DNA from: Pseudomonas sp. Irchel s3f7
GTDB taxonomy: Bacteria; Pseudomonadota; Gammaproteobacteria; Pseudomonadales; Pseudomonadaceae
Assembly (NCBI RefSeq): GCF_900187615.1
Contig: NZ_FYDO01000028.1
Span: forward strand, 29,496-93,495
Reading direction: 5' to 3'
Length of the DNA stretch: 64,000 nt
Position 1 is the stretch's first letter; the number at the start of each line of letters is the position of its first letter. Position numbers and translations under genes: made by a program. The notes beneath the pieces are model-generated. The model saw nothing but the letters and a program-made list of their open reading frames with translations, had not been told where the DNA came from and made no database searches. Positions 51,456 to 59,859 of the stretch are shown piece by piece.

Positions 51456-51475
51456 CCACTGTAGCTGAAAATCAA

Positions 51476-51547
51476 AAGATCGCAGCCTTCGGCAGCGCCT
51501 ACGGATGATCCGATCCCGGTAGGAGCTGCCGCAGGCTGCGATCTCTT
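51476..51547. repeat. Inverted repeat of AGATCGCAGCC type
   Basis: AGATCGCAGCCTTCGGCAGC near 51478 and GTAGGAGCTGCCGCAGGCTG near 51519, followed by CGATCT. The second repeat class in this genome. Lies after the SdaC gene. Confidence 0.85.
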
Positions 51548-51557
51548 GACCTTTAAA

Positions 51558-52838
51558 TCAGGCCGTCAGCGAGTAAATCAACGCCGTGATCGCCACCAGG
51601 CCCACCGCCGTCACGAAGACGTTGGACGCCTGACCGCGATAACGCGCCATCGCCGGCACTTTGCGGATCGCGTACATCGGCATCAGGAACAGGATCGCCG
51701 CGATAATCGGGCCGCCCAGGGTCTCGATCATGCCGAGGATGCTCGGGTTCAGCGTGGCGACGATCCAGCACACCACCAGCATGAAGGCCGCGGTCATGCG
51801 GTCCAGAGCCTTGGCTGTTGGACGCTTGCCGCTCTTCACGATCAAGCCCTTGAGGCCTTCGCTGGCGCCGATGTAGTGCCCCAGGAACGACTTGGAAATG
51901 GCCACGAAAGCAATCAACGGCGCGGCGAAGGCGATGGTCGGATTGCTGAAGTGGTTGGCCAGGTAGGACAGGATCGACAGGTTCTGCGCCTTCGCTTCCG
52001 CCAGTTGTGCCGGCGACAGGGTCAGCACGCAGCTGAAGACGAAGAAAAACACCATCACCACCATCAACAGATGGGCGCGCGACAGGATCTGCGAACTGCG
52101 CTCTTCGGCGTGTTGACCGTAACGACGCTTCTGGTCCACCGCGAACGCCGAAATGATCGGCGAGTGGTTGAACGAGAACACCATCACCGGAATGGCCAGC
52201 CACATGGTATGCAGCAACGCCGAAGGCGCAGGCACCTGGCTTGCAGTGGCGAGGATGCCGCCGTTCCAGTGCGGAACCAGGTATACCGCCAAAAACAGCA
52301 GCGCGACGATGAACGGGTACACCATCAGGCTCATGGCCTTGACGATCATCTGCTCGCCGCAGCGCACTACTGCCAGCAGGCCGAGGATCAGCACCAGCGA
52401 CAGCACGGCGCGCGGTGGCGGTGTGATGTGCAGTTGATGCTCGAGGAAACTGCCCACGGTATTGGTCAGCGCCACGCTGTAGATCAACAGGATCGGGAAA
52501 ATGGCGAAGAAGTACAGCAAGGTGATCAGCGCGCCGGCCTTGATGCCGAAGTGCTCTTCCACCACTTCAGTGATGTCGGCGCCTTCGCGACCGGACAGCA
52601 CGAAACGGGTCAGTCCACGGTGTGCGTAGAACGTCATGGGAAACGCCAGCAACGCCAGGATCAGCAGCGGCCAGAAACCGCCCAGGCCCGCATTGATTGG
52701 CAAAAACAGGGTTCCTGCACCAATCGCCGTGCCAAACAGGCCCAGCATCCAGGTGGTGTCTTGGCGATTCCAGCTCGTAAGCGTCGCGGGTGTCGCTTCT
52801 ACATAGCGTTTGTTGACGCTATTGGCCTGATCATTCAT
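51558..52838 (-). CDS. sdaC: SdaC-type serine transporter (HAAAP family)
   Basis: 426-residue inner-membrane proton symporter with about eleven helices. DTTWMLGLFGTAIGAGTLFL, NITEVVEEHFG-like ADITEVVEEHFGIKAG and FSCVLTLSPAQLAEAKAQNL agree closely with E. coli SdaC as I remember it, so serine (perhaps threonine) uptake is likely. ATG at 52838 was chosen from the family start; the frame is open for more than 400 codons further upstream across the dehydrogenase on the other strand, which is an artefact of GC-rich DNA. No sdaA dehydratase gene lies next to it. Confidence 0.88.
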   Translation of the reverse strand: MNDQANSVNKRYVEATPATLTSWNRQDTTWMLGLFGTAIGAGTLFLPINAGLGGFWPLLILALLAFPMTFYAHRGLTRFVLSGREGADITEVVEEHFGIKAGALITLLYFFAIFPILLIYSVALTNTVGSFLEHQLHITPPPRAVLSLVLILGLLAVVRCGEQMIVKAMSLMVYPFIVALLFLAVYLVPHWNGGILATASQVPAPSALLHTMWLAIPVMVFSFNHSPIISAFAVDQKRRYGQHAEERSSQILSRAHLLMVVMVFFFVFSCVLTLSPAQLAEAKAQNLSILSYLANHFSNPTIAFAAPLIAFVAISKSFLGHYIGASEGLKGLIVKSGKRPTAKALDRMTAAFMLVVCWIVATLNPSILGMIETLGGPIIAAILFLMPMYAIRKVPAMARYRGQASNVFVTAVGLVAITALIYSLTA

Positions 52839-53264
52839 CCGGTGGGATCTCCACATTCCGGTCACTTGCCACCCGGCCCGGACGCGTCGGAATACCCGAC
52901 AGGCAGCGCCCTGGCCGAAACAGGGGCGCGATTCTGGAGGATTAGTGAGCAGAAGCAAAGACTTAGGTGAGGAACGGTGGTACCAGATTGTCGAAAAAAA
53001 CCGATAAAAATGAACTTGCTCACGATATACGGTGTGTCCGATCAAACAACTGTCGAATGTGCCAATGCATTCCGGAGCACGCTCGCTCCGTTTCACAGCC
53101 GCCTGAAAAGCAGACACAATCAGAAATTCATCGCAGGCTGTGCCAGCTCCTACACTGAGTAAAGTAGCCAGTAATGGCAAACGTTGGCGATTGCCAAACC
53201 TCGCACAGCCCGCCATCTCAATTGACGTTCGAGCCCACCTTTCCGACGCCCTCAGGAGCCAAGC
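52839..53264. other. Divergent intergenic region of 426 bases
   Basis: Between sdaC (minus) and a 2-hydroxyacid dehydrogenase (plus). I see no convincing gene: the short frames here lack ribosome binding sites. It contains a poly-A/T-rich part near 52994-53010, a single diverged GTAGGAGCTG-type remnant near 53140, and an interrupted palindrome at 53176-53197. Confidence 0.6.
53176..53197. promoter_or_regulatory. TGGCAA-N10-TTGCCA palindrome (candidate operator)
   Basis: Six-base arms TGGCAA (53176-53181) and TTGCCA (53192-53197), 68 bases before the hydroxyacid dehydrogenase start. Spacing fits a dimeric regulator. No cognate regulator is adjacent. Confidence 0.4.
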
Positions 53265-54230
53265 ATGCCTACAACCGTTCTGGTACTGGTTGAAACCATC
53301 AACGATTACCTGCCGATCCTCGAACATCAGGGCTTCCACTTGATTCTGGCCCCCACCCCCTCCGAGCGCGCAGAAGCCATTGCCCGGCACGCCGCCCAGA
53401 TCGATGCCGTTCTGACCCGTGGGCCTTTGGGGCTGTATGCCGATGAAATCGCGGCGCTGCCCAACCTCAAGATCATCTGCGTGATCGGCGCCGGCTATGA
53501 ACATGTCGATTTGAAAGCCGCTGCCGACCGGGGCATCACCGTCACCAACGGCGCCGGGGTCAACGCGTCCTCCGTCGCGGACCACGCCATGGCGCTGCTG
53601 CTGGCGCTGGTACGCGACGTGCCGCGCTGTGATGCCGCCGTGCGCCGTGGCGAATGGCCAAAAATCATGCGCCCTTCCCTCGCCGGCAAGCGCCTGGGCA
53701 TCCTCGGCCTCGGCGCGGTCGGCATGGCCATCGCCAAACGCGCAGCCGCCGGTTTTGACATGAGCGTTTGCTATCACAACCGCCAGCACCGCAGCGACGT
53801 GCCCTACACGTTCTGCTCGACCCCCACGGAACTGGCGCGGGCCTCGGATTTCCTGATCATCGCCACGCCCGGCGGCCTTGGCACCAAACACCTGATCAAC
53901 CGCCAGGTGCTCGATGCCCTGGGTCCGAACGGGTTCATCGTCAACATCGCCCGGGCCAGTGTGGTCGCCACCGCTGACCTGATCACTGCCCTTGAACAGC
54001 GCCGTATCGCCGGTGCCGCGCTGGATGTATTCGATGCCGAGCCGCAAGTGCCACAGGCCCTGAAAACCTTGTCCAACGTGATTCTCACCCCCCACGTTGC
54101 GGGGTTGTCCCCGGAAGCCACACAGGCCACCGTCGAACTGGTGGGCAAAAACCTCACGGCGTTTTTTTCCGGTCAACCCGTTCTCACCCCGATCGAATTG
54201 CCGAACAGCGTCGGCAGCGCTGTCATGTAA
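53265..54230 (+). CDS. D-isomer-specific 2-hydroxyacid dehydrogenase
   Basis: 321-residue NAD(P)H-dependent enzyme, probably acting on a short 2-keto acid such as glyoxylate or hydroxypyruvate. The nucleotide-binding loop is GILGLGAVGMAIAKRAAAGF. The catalytic residues are the Arg in NIARASVVATADL, the Glu in DVFDAEPQVPQAL and the His in ILTPHVAGLS. AGGAG precedes the ATG by a few bases. It is monocistronic by position; the phosphotransferase gene follows 143 bases later with its own ribosome binding site. Confidence 0.92.
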   Translation: MPTTVLVLVETINDYLPILEHQGFHLILAPTPSERAEAIARHAAQIDAVLTRGPLGLYADEIAALPNLKIICVIGAGYEHVDLKAAADRGITVTNGAGVNASSVADHAMALLLALVRDVPRCDAAVRRGEWPKIMRPSLAGKRLGILGLGAVGMAIAKRAAAGFDMSVCYHNRQHRSDVPYTFCSTPTELARASDFLIIATPGGLGTKHLINRQVLDALGPNGFIVNIARASVVATADLITALEQRRIAGAALDVFDAEPQVPQALKTLSNVILTPHVAGLSPEATQATVELVGKNLTAFFSGQPVLTPIELPNSVGSAVM

Positions 54231-54373
54231 GACAATTCAAACGCGTGTATCAAAAGCAATGATTGGCCGGCAACACGCTCACCAATAAGGGCCGTTCTTT
54301 GTTGTGGGCGTGGGGTATGCGCATTAGATTAGCCAATAGTTCCAGGCCTCCAGAATAAGCAGAAGGGATAAGC

Positions 54374-55441
54374 ATGACGCTTACTGACCAGTCCACCCGT
54401 ATCCGCACCGGCGAAGAGCTCGATGCCAGCCTGATCGATCCATACCTCAAGGCCCATATTCCGGGTCTCAGCGGTCTGCCGAAGATCAGCCAGTTCCCGG
54501 GCGGTGCGTCGAACCTCACCTATTTGCTGGAATACCCGGGACAGGAGTTTGTCCTGCGTCGTCCGCCCTTCGGTCACAAGGCCAAGTCCGCCCACGACAT
54601 GGGTCGCGAATTTCGCATCCTCAATCAATTGCGCGACGGTTTTCCGTACTGCCCGAAAGCCTACGTGCACTGCACCGACGAATCGGTGATCGGTGCCGAG
54701 TTCTATGTGATGGAACGGGTCAACGGCATCATTCTGCGTTCCGAAGTGCCACCGGAGCTGGGGCTGGATTCGGCAAAAACCGAAGCCTTGTGCAAAAGCT
54801 TCATCGACAAGTTCGTCGAGCTGCATCAGGTTGACTACAACGCCTATGGCCTGGGCGACCTCGGCAAACCCGAAGGTTATGTGGCGCGGCAGATCAAAGG
54901 CTGGAGCGATCGCTACGAAAAAGCCCTGACCCCTGACGCCCCGCAGTGGGAAGCGGTCAAGGCCTGGCTCAACGACAAGATGCCGGCCGATCACCCGACC
55001 TCCAGCATCGTCCACAACGATTACCGCTTCGATAACGTGATCCTCGACCCGAGCAACCCGATGCAGATCATCGGCGTACTCGACTGGGAACTGACTACCC
55101 TCGGCGACCCGCTGATGGACCTGGGCAACACGCTCGCCTACTGGATCGAAGCCGATGACCCGGCACCGGTGCAACTGATGCGCCGCCAGCCAAGCCACGC
55201 ACCGGGCATGTTGACCCGCCGCGAGTTCGTCGATTACTACGCCCAGCGCTCAGGCATCCAGATCGACAATTTCGACTTCTACTACACCTACGGCCTGTTC
55301 CGCCTGGCCGGCATCGTGCAACAGATCTACTACCGCTTCTACCACGGCCAAACCCAGGACAAACGCTTCGCGCAGTTCATTCACATGAACAAACTGCTGG
55401 AGCAAATGAGCTTGCAGGTCATCCAGAAATCCACCCTCTGA
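54374..55441 (+). CDS. Phosphotransferase-family (APH) kinase-like protein
   Basis: 355 residues of the aminoglycoside-phosphotransferase fold in its ACAD10/11 N-terminal form. The nucleotide-binding SQFPGGASNLTYLLEYPG, the Brenner-type catalytic loop HNDYRFDNVILDP (Asp and Asn) and the metal motif VLDWELTTLGDPLMDLGN are intact. In eukaryotes this domain phosphorylates 4-hydroxyacyl-CoA; a role in unusual fatty acid breakdown is inference, helped by the SDR gene 156 bases downstream. AAGGGA precedes the ATG. Confidence 0.88.
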   Translation: MTLTDQSTRIRTGEELDASLIDPYLKAHIPGLSGLPKISQFPGGASNLTYLLEYPGQEFVLRRPPFGHKAKSAHDMGREFRILNQLRDGFPYCPKAYVHCTDESVIGAEFYVMERVNGIILRSEVPPELGLDSAKTEALCKSFIDKFVELHQVDYNAYGLGDLGKPEGYVARQIKGWSDRYEKALTPDAPQWEAVKAWLNDKMPADHPTSSIVHNDYRFDNVILDPSNPMQIIGVLDWELTTLGDPLMDLGNTLAYWIEADDPAPVQLMRRQPSHAPGMLTRREFVDYYAQRSGIQIDNFDFYYTYGLFRLAGIVQQIYYRFYHGQTQDKRFAQFIHMNKLLEQMSLQVIQKSTL

Positions 55442-55457
55442 CCTCGACGCGATCCCC

Positions 55458-55481
55458 TGTAGGAGCGAGCCTGCTCGCGGA
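55458..55481. repeat. Single REP unit
   Basis: TGTAGGAGCGAGCCTGCTCG followed by CGGA, between the phosphotransferase and SDR genes. Confidence 0.82.
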
Positions 55482-55597
55482 GATCGTGAACGATAACACT
55501 CGTTCAATGACCTATCGCAGCAAGCCGCCCCGACCAAACAGCATCAGCGACACCCCGGCATTTGACACAACAACAAGACTTTTCATAAGGGAATCCC

Positions 55598-56365
55598 ATG
55601 TCCAAGACTCAGTTGTTCGACCTCGACGGCAAGATCGCTTTCGTCTCCGGCGCCAGCCGTGGCATCGGTGAGGCCATCGCCAAACTCCTGGCCCAACAAG
55701 GTGCCCACGTCATCGTTTCGAGCCGCAAGCTTGAGGGTTGCCAGCACGTGGCCGACGCCATCATCGCCGCTGGCGGCAAAGCCACCGCCGTCGCTTGCCA
55801 CATTGGCGAGATGGAACAGATCAGCCAGGTCTTCGCCGGTATCAAGGAACAGTTCGGACGCCTGGACATCCTGGTCAACAACGCCGCGACCAACCCGCAA
55901 TTCTGCAACGTACTGGACACCGACCTCGGCGCTTTCCAGAAAACCGTCGACGTGAACATCCGCGGTTACTTCTTCATGTCGGTCGAAGCCGGCAAGCTGA
56001 TGCGCGAAAACGGTGGCGGCAGTATCATCAACGTGGCGTCGATCAACGGTGTTTCGCCGGGGATCTTCCAGGGTATCTATTCGGTGACCAAAGCGGCGGT
56101 CATCAACATGACCAAAGTGTTTGCCAAGGAATGCGCGCAGTTTGGCATCCGTTGCAACGCCCTGCTGCCGGGTCTGACCGACACCAAGTTCGCCTCGGCA
56201 CTGGTGAAGAACGAGGCTATCTTGAACACCGCGTTGCAGCAGATTCCGCTCAAGCGTGTGGCTGATCCAAGCGAAATGGCCGGCGCGGTGCTTTACCTGG
56301 CCAGCGATGCTTCCAGCTACACCACCGGCGTTTCGCTGAATGTGGATGGCGGTTTCCTGTCCTGA
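55598..56365 (+). CDS. Short-chain dehydrogenase/reductase
   Basis: 255-residue classical SDR. The NAD-binding motif is GASRGIGEAIAKLL (TGxxxGxG type, here SGASRGIG), NNAATNP is the NNAG-like motif, and Ser-Tyr-Lys are seen in INVASINGVS and YSVTKAAVINMTK (Y-x3-K). C-terminal DGGFLS is the usual end. The preceding phosphotransferase suggests a joint role in hydroxyacyl or secondary alcohol metabolism. A weak AGGGAA precedes the ATG. Confidence 0.9.
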   Translation: MSKTQLFDLDGKIAFVSGASRGIGEAIAKLLAQQGAHVIVSSRKLEGCQHVADAIIAAGGKATAVACHIGEMEQISQVFAGIKEQFGRLDILVNNAATNPQFCNVLDTDLGAFQKTVDVNIRGYFFMSVEAGKLMRENGGGSIINVASINGVSPGIFQGIYSVTKAAVINMTKVFAKECAQFGIRCNALLPGLTDTKFASALVKNEAILNTALQQIPLKRVADPSEMAGAVLYLASDASSYTTGVSLNVDGGFLS

Positions 56366-56387
56366 TGACCTGACCACCAAAAAACCC

Positions 56388-56487
56388 TGCAGGAGCGAGC
56401 CTGCTCACGATGGACGTTAACAATGACGCGTGCTGACTGGCTAAACACCGCGTACTTGAGACCATCGCGAGCAAACTCGCACCTACA
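56388..56487. repeat. Diverged inverted REP pair
   Basis: TGCAGGAGCGAGCCTGCTCA near 56388 and CATCGCGAGCAAACTCGCAC near 56463; both have lost some pairing. It lies between the SDR gene and the small lipoprotein gene. Confidence 0.75.
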
Positions 56488-56504
56488 GAAGCCATGCGAT
56501 GGGC

Positions 56505-56720
56505 TTACTGCGTGACACACCGGGTAGTCGTGGTCATTCGAGTGACCTCGCCATTTTCGCCCCGTACATCGCCCAGGACATCGGTCTTATCCTGAGTTTC
56601 ACAGGTGCGTTCAGGCGGTGGCAGCGGTGCCGGGGGTGGTGGGCTGGAGCAGCCCGCGAACATCGCCGCGCAGAAAGCGAGCGACAGTGGAGTACAAACG
56701 CGTTTCCCAAGAGTTTTCAT
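56505..56720 (-). CDS. Small proline-rich lipoprotein
   Basis: 71 residues from the ATG at 56720. The N-terminus (MKTLGKRVCTPLSLAFCAAM) ends in the lipobox FAGC, followed by SSPPPPAPLPPPERTCETQD, a proline-rich tether, and a short tail rich in Thr with one more Cys. I do not recognise a family. No good ribosome binding site is seen; the frame is open to 56789, but only the inner start gives a lipoprotein signal. Probably anchored in a membrane facing the periplasm. Confidence 0.65.
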   Translation of the reverse strand: MKTLGKRVCTPLSLAFCAAMFAGCSSPPPPAPLPPPERTCETQDKTDVLGDVRGENGEVTRMTTTTRCVTQ

Positions 56721-56862
56721 CGGTTGACCCGCGATAAGTGAAAAGACACTTTTTTGTGACAACAGAACCCGCGTGCAAAGTCCATGCACCTGTCACAAAA
56801 AAATGATTTGCACTCCACTTATCGCCACGCCAGTGACCGTTGCCAGCAAAACCTGACAGTTC

Positions 56863-57114
56863 TTACATCGCCTGATCGGGTCGGTTCAGGCTGCTGGTCT
56901 CAAGTTCGTAGCGCAGCTCTTCGATCAATGCCGTCACTGATTCGGCCGACTGCAGTGTCATCATGTTCAAGCCACTGACCACCAGATCCACCTGTCCCGT
57001 GACCGGGTGATAGAGCTTGACGGTCAGCGAATGGTCACCCGTGACGCTGCACTCACAGGCCAGCGGCGCAAAACCCTGTTCAATCTGCATCCGCAGTTGC
57101 GCTTGCGTGATCAT
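56863..57114 (-). CDS. DUF1652 family protein
   Basis: 83 residues from the ATG at 57114: MITQAQLRMQIEQGFAPLAC, then CECSVTGDHSLTVKLYHPVT and ESVTALIEELRYELE. The pattern (xLxxxIExxFxPLxCxC ... SLxVKxxxPxTGxVDLxVxG) is that of the Pseudomonas-specific DUF1652 proteins, of unknown function, which occur in many copies per genome. The longer frame to 57201 is less likely. It precedes the lipoprotein gene by 142 bases on the same strand. Confidence 0.82.
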   Translation of the reverse strand: MITQAQLRMQIEQGFAPLACECSVTGDHSLTVKLYHPVTGQVDLVVSGLNMMTLQSAESVTALIEELRYELETSSLNRPDQAM

Positions 57115-57293
57115 CGCGAGGGCGCCCTGGCGCAAGCCACATCGTATTGTTGAGTCATTGGGGCGGTTCCTGAGCGATTTCGAAGGGAACACGCAGGGCA
57201 TTCGAAGGCACCTGCCACACGCTTCCAGCCTAAAAACAGCCGCACCCGCTCAACACATGAATTTGCACCTTGCTTCCTGGTGCATTTGCACCT

Positions 57294-58793
57294 TTATAGC
57301 GGCCCCCTGGACCGCCACTCACCGCTGAACAAACCGCGCTCCCGGGCCCAGACAATCGCCTCACTGCGGCTGTGCACATCCAGCTTGGAATACACCGTCG
57401 CCACATGATTGCGCACCGTGTTCGGCGCCAGTTTCAGGCGTGCGGCGATTTCCTTGTCGGCCAGGCCTTGGCAAATCAGGCCCAGGACGTCGCGTTCGCG
57501 GGCCGTAAGGTCGGCGAACGAGACACTGGCCAGTTTCGGTGAGTTGACACTCTTCACGTTCGCCAGTTTTTCGATCAACGTACGGCTGAACCACGAAGCG
57601 TCTTTCATCACCTCTTCGATGGCCGACACCAACTCGAGCTCGGTACGCTTGCGCTCGGTGATGTCCATCAGTACCAGCAGATAGCAGCGATTGTCCTGAA
57701 TATTCACGGTCTCGGCCGAGACGGCGCAGTCGATCAATCCGGCGTCTTTTTTGCGCAGGCGCACCTCGATACGATCCAGTCGCCCGGTTTTCTCCAGCGC
57801 CGCGAACAGCCGTGTACGGGCCGACTTGTCGTCGATGAAATCGATCTGCGCCAGGGTCACGCCACGCACCTCCTCACTCGAATAACCGAGGGTATCGAGG
57901 AACGCTTCGTTGACGTCCAGCACCACCTGTTCGGCGGCAGCACACACCAGAATGGGCACCGGCGACAGGCGAAACGCCTTGGCAAAACGTTCTTCGCTCT
58001 GGCGCAGGGCCACTTCGGCCTTGCGTCGCGGCTCCATGTCGACGAAGGAAAACAACATGCAGGCTTCCTCGTTGAGATCCAGCGGCTGGCCCGCGACGAT
58101 GACCTGTTTGCTACCGCCGTCCGATAGCCGCAACTCAGCCGACATCTGTGGAATGGTGCCCCCCTCGCGCAAACACTGCTTGGCCAGTTCTTTGTTTTCG
58201 GCTTGCTCCAGTACGTCCAGTTCATAGGTGGAGGTGCCGATCACCTGATCGCGGGCATAGCCGGTCATTTCAAGGAAGCCGGGATTGACCTTGATGTAGC
58301 GCAAATCACTGAGGCGACAAATTACCGCCGGTGCGGGGTTGGCCGCGAAGGTTTTCTCGAAACGCTGCTCGGCGTTGGCCCAGTCAGTGACGTCGTCCAT
58401 GATCAGCACCAGGGACTCCGGCTCGCCTTGGCTGTCCGCCAGGACCAGGCTGCGGACACGGTGAACCCACGCACGTTCTTCTGCGTCTGCCGTGGGGTTC
58501 ACTTCCACCACGACGTCACCGAAGGTCTCGCCGCACGCAACGCGGTTGATCGGATAGCTGTCGACGGGCACCCGGTGATTATTGCGATAGCGCAGGACGA
58601 AACGCTGGGTGTAGGCCTTGGCATCGGGGCCCAGATCGCTGACGCGCGAGACGCCATGCATGGCCAAAGCCGCTTCATTGGCCCAGCGGATGGACTGGTC
58701 GGGGTCGAGCAGGATGACGCCGTCGGACAGGCCCGCGATGATCTGCTGCAACTGGCGACGGTTGGTTTCGGTGGTCAGGACGTCCTGGCTCAT
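57294..58793 (-). CDS. PAS-domain LuxR-type transcriptional regulator
   Basis: 499 residues: three PAS domains (about 15-130, 140-260, 270-395; MDDVTDWANAEQRF and MDITERKRTELEL mark PAC ends) and a C-terminal LuxR helix-turn-helix (about 435-499: FADLTARERDVLGLICQGLA, then KEIAARLKLAPNTVRNHVAT). There is no kinase or receiver domain and no membrane segment, so it is a one-component cytoplasmic sensor. Ligand unknown; the PAS domains lack an obvious haem or flavin signature by eye. ATG at 58793; the frame is open to 58907. Confidence 0.88.
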   Translation of the reverse strand: MSQDVLTTETNRRQLQQIIAGLSDGVILLDPDQSIRWANEAALAMHGVSRVSDLGPDAKAYTQRFVLRYRNNHRVPVDSYPINRVACGETFGDVVVEVNPTADAEERAWVHRVRSLVLADSQGEPESLVLIMDDVTDWANAEQRFEKTFAANPAPAVICRLSDLRYIKVNPGFLEMTGYARDQVIGTSTYELDVLEQAENKELAKQCLREGGTIPQMSAELRLSDGGSKQVIVAGQPLDLNEEACMLFSFVDMEPRRKAEVALRQSEERFAKAFRLSPVPILVCAAAEQVVLDVNEAFLDTLGYSSEEVRGVTLAQIDFIDDKSARTRLFAALEKTGRLDRIEVRLRKKDAGLIDCAVSAETVNIQDNRCYLLVLMDITERKRTELELVSAIEEVMKDASWFSRTLIEKLANVKSVNSPKLASVSFADLTARERDVLGLICQGLADKEIAARLKLAPNTVRNHVATVYSKLDVHSRSEAIVWARERGLFSGEWRSRGPL

Positions 58794-58863
58794 TGGCGTT
58801 CCACAAGTGTTGTGACCCTGTGAAAGTACGACCTCCGAGGTTTTGGATAGTGCAAAGAACCTT

Positions 58864-58951
58864 TGTAGGAGCCGGCTTGCTGGCGAAGGCGTCAGGCTGC
58901 CAACCAATGTGTTGAATGACCCACCGCTTTCGCTGGCAAGCCGCCTCCTAC
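58864..58951. repeat. Inverted REP pair (CCGGC/CTGGC variant)
   Basis: TGTAGGAGCCGGCTTGCTGG at 58864 and CTTTCGCTGGCAAGCCGCCT near 58927. Lies between the PAS-LuxR gene and the LysR gene. Confidence 0.82.
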
Positions 58952-58962
58952 CTGTACAGCGT

Positions 58963-59853
58963 TTATCGGGCGTCTTGCAGCACCAATTCGCGCAAGGTAT
59001 CGAGAAACAACTTGAGCACCGGTGAGTCGTCGTCCGCGCGGTACGTGGCGTACAGCGGCACTTCCGGCATTGCCGGGGTCAGGCGTCGAAACACCAGTCC
59101 GGCCGGTGCCAATTGCTCGATGGACGCCGGCAACAACGCCACGCCGAAACCGGCCCGGACCAGGCTCAGCAGCGTTTGCACCTCAATCACTTGCTGGCGA
59201 ATCTGCGGGGTAAACCCGGCCTGGATGCAGCACTGGAACAGAAAATCGGCGAACCGCGACTGCTTCAGTTCCAGCGCCACAAAGGGTTCCTGAGCCAAAT
59301 CCGATGGCGCCAGGGTTGCACGCGTTGCCAGCGGATGATCGGCCGGCATGACCACCCGGATCGGCTCGTAGATCAACAGTTCGTTGCGCAACTGCGGATC
59401 GTCGTAACCGACCCGGAACACACAGGCATCGATGCGTTTTTCCTTCAACGCCTTGACCTGCGCCGCCGGGGTCATTTCATGCAACCGCCAGTTGACGTGC
59501 GGATAACGCTCGCGAAAAAGGTGTAAGGCGCGGGGTAGCACACCGACCATCACCGAGCTGATCATGCCGATTTCCAGTTCGCCCAACTGGCCACGGCCGG
59601 TCTGACGCGTCAGGTCCAGCGCGCGGTTGAGTTGCTCGAACACCAGCGGCGCCTGTTCCTTGAGCATTTGCCCGGCGGCCGTCAGCTCAACCCGGTGATG
59701 GCTGCGCTCGAACAACGGCGTGCCCAATTCCTCCTCCAGCAGACGAATCTGCTGGCTCAGCGGTGGCTGGCAGATGTGCAAACGGGTCGCGGCGCGGCCG
59801 AAATGCAGCTCTTCGGCCAGTGCCATGAAGTACCTCAACAAGCGCAAGTCCAT
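58963..59853 (-). CDS. LysR-family regulator downstream of the second oxidoreductase
   Basis: 296 residues. The helix-turn-helix is FGRAATRLHICQPPLSQQIR (about 18-37), followed by an effector domain with the conserved RRVELTAAG-like segment and VRAGFGVALLPASI. It belongs to the BenM/CatR-like subgroup (start MDLRLLRYFMALAEELHFGR). It begins six bases after the stop of the molybdopterin-subunit gene on the same strand, so it is probably co-transcribed with the enzyme and may give autoregulated feedback. Confidence 0.92.
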   Translation of the reverse strand: MDLRLLRYFMALAEELHFGRAATRLHICQPPLSQQIRLLEEELGTPLFERSHHRVELTAAGQMLKEQAPLVFEQLNRALDLTRQTGRGQLGELEIGMISSVMVGVLPRALHLFRERYPHVNWRLHEMTPAAQVKALKEKRIDACVFRVGYDDPQLRNELLIYEPIRVVMPADHPLATRATLAPSDLAQEPFVALELKQSRFADFLFQCCIQAGFTPQIRQQVIEVQTLLSLVRAGFGVALLPASIEQLAPAGLVFRRLTPAMPEVPLYATYRADDDSPVLKLFLDTLRELVLQDAR

Positions 59854-59859
59854 ACCCGG

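Noticed and set aside
51558..54176. An 872-codon minus-strand open frame across the SdaC gene and the hydroxyacid dehydrogenase
   Set aside because: Only the first 426 codons from 52838 match a family. The rest is antisense to the dehydrogenase and the 52839-53264 gap; open antisense frames are common in high-GC DNA.
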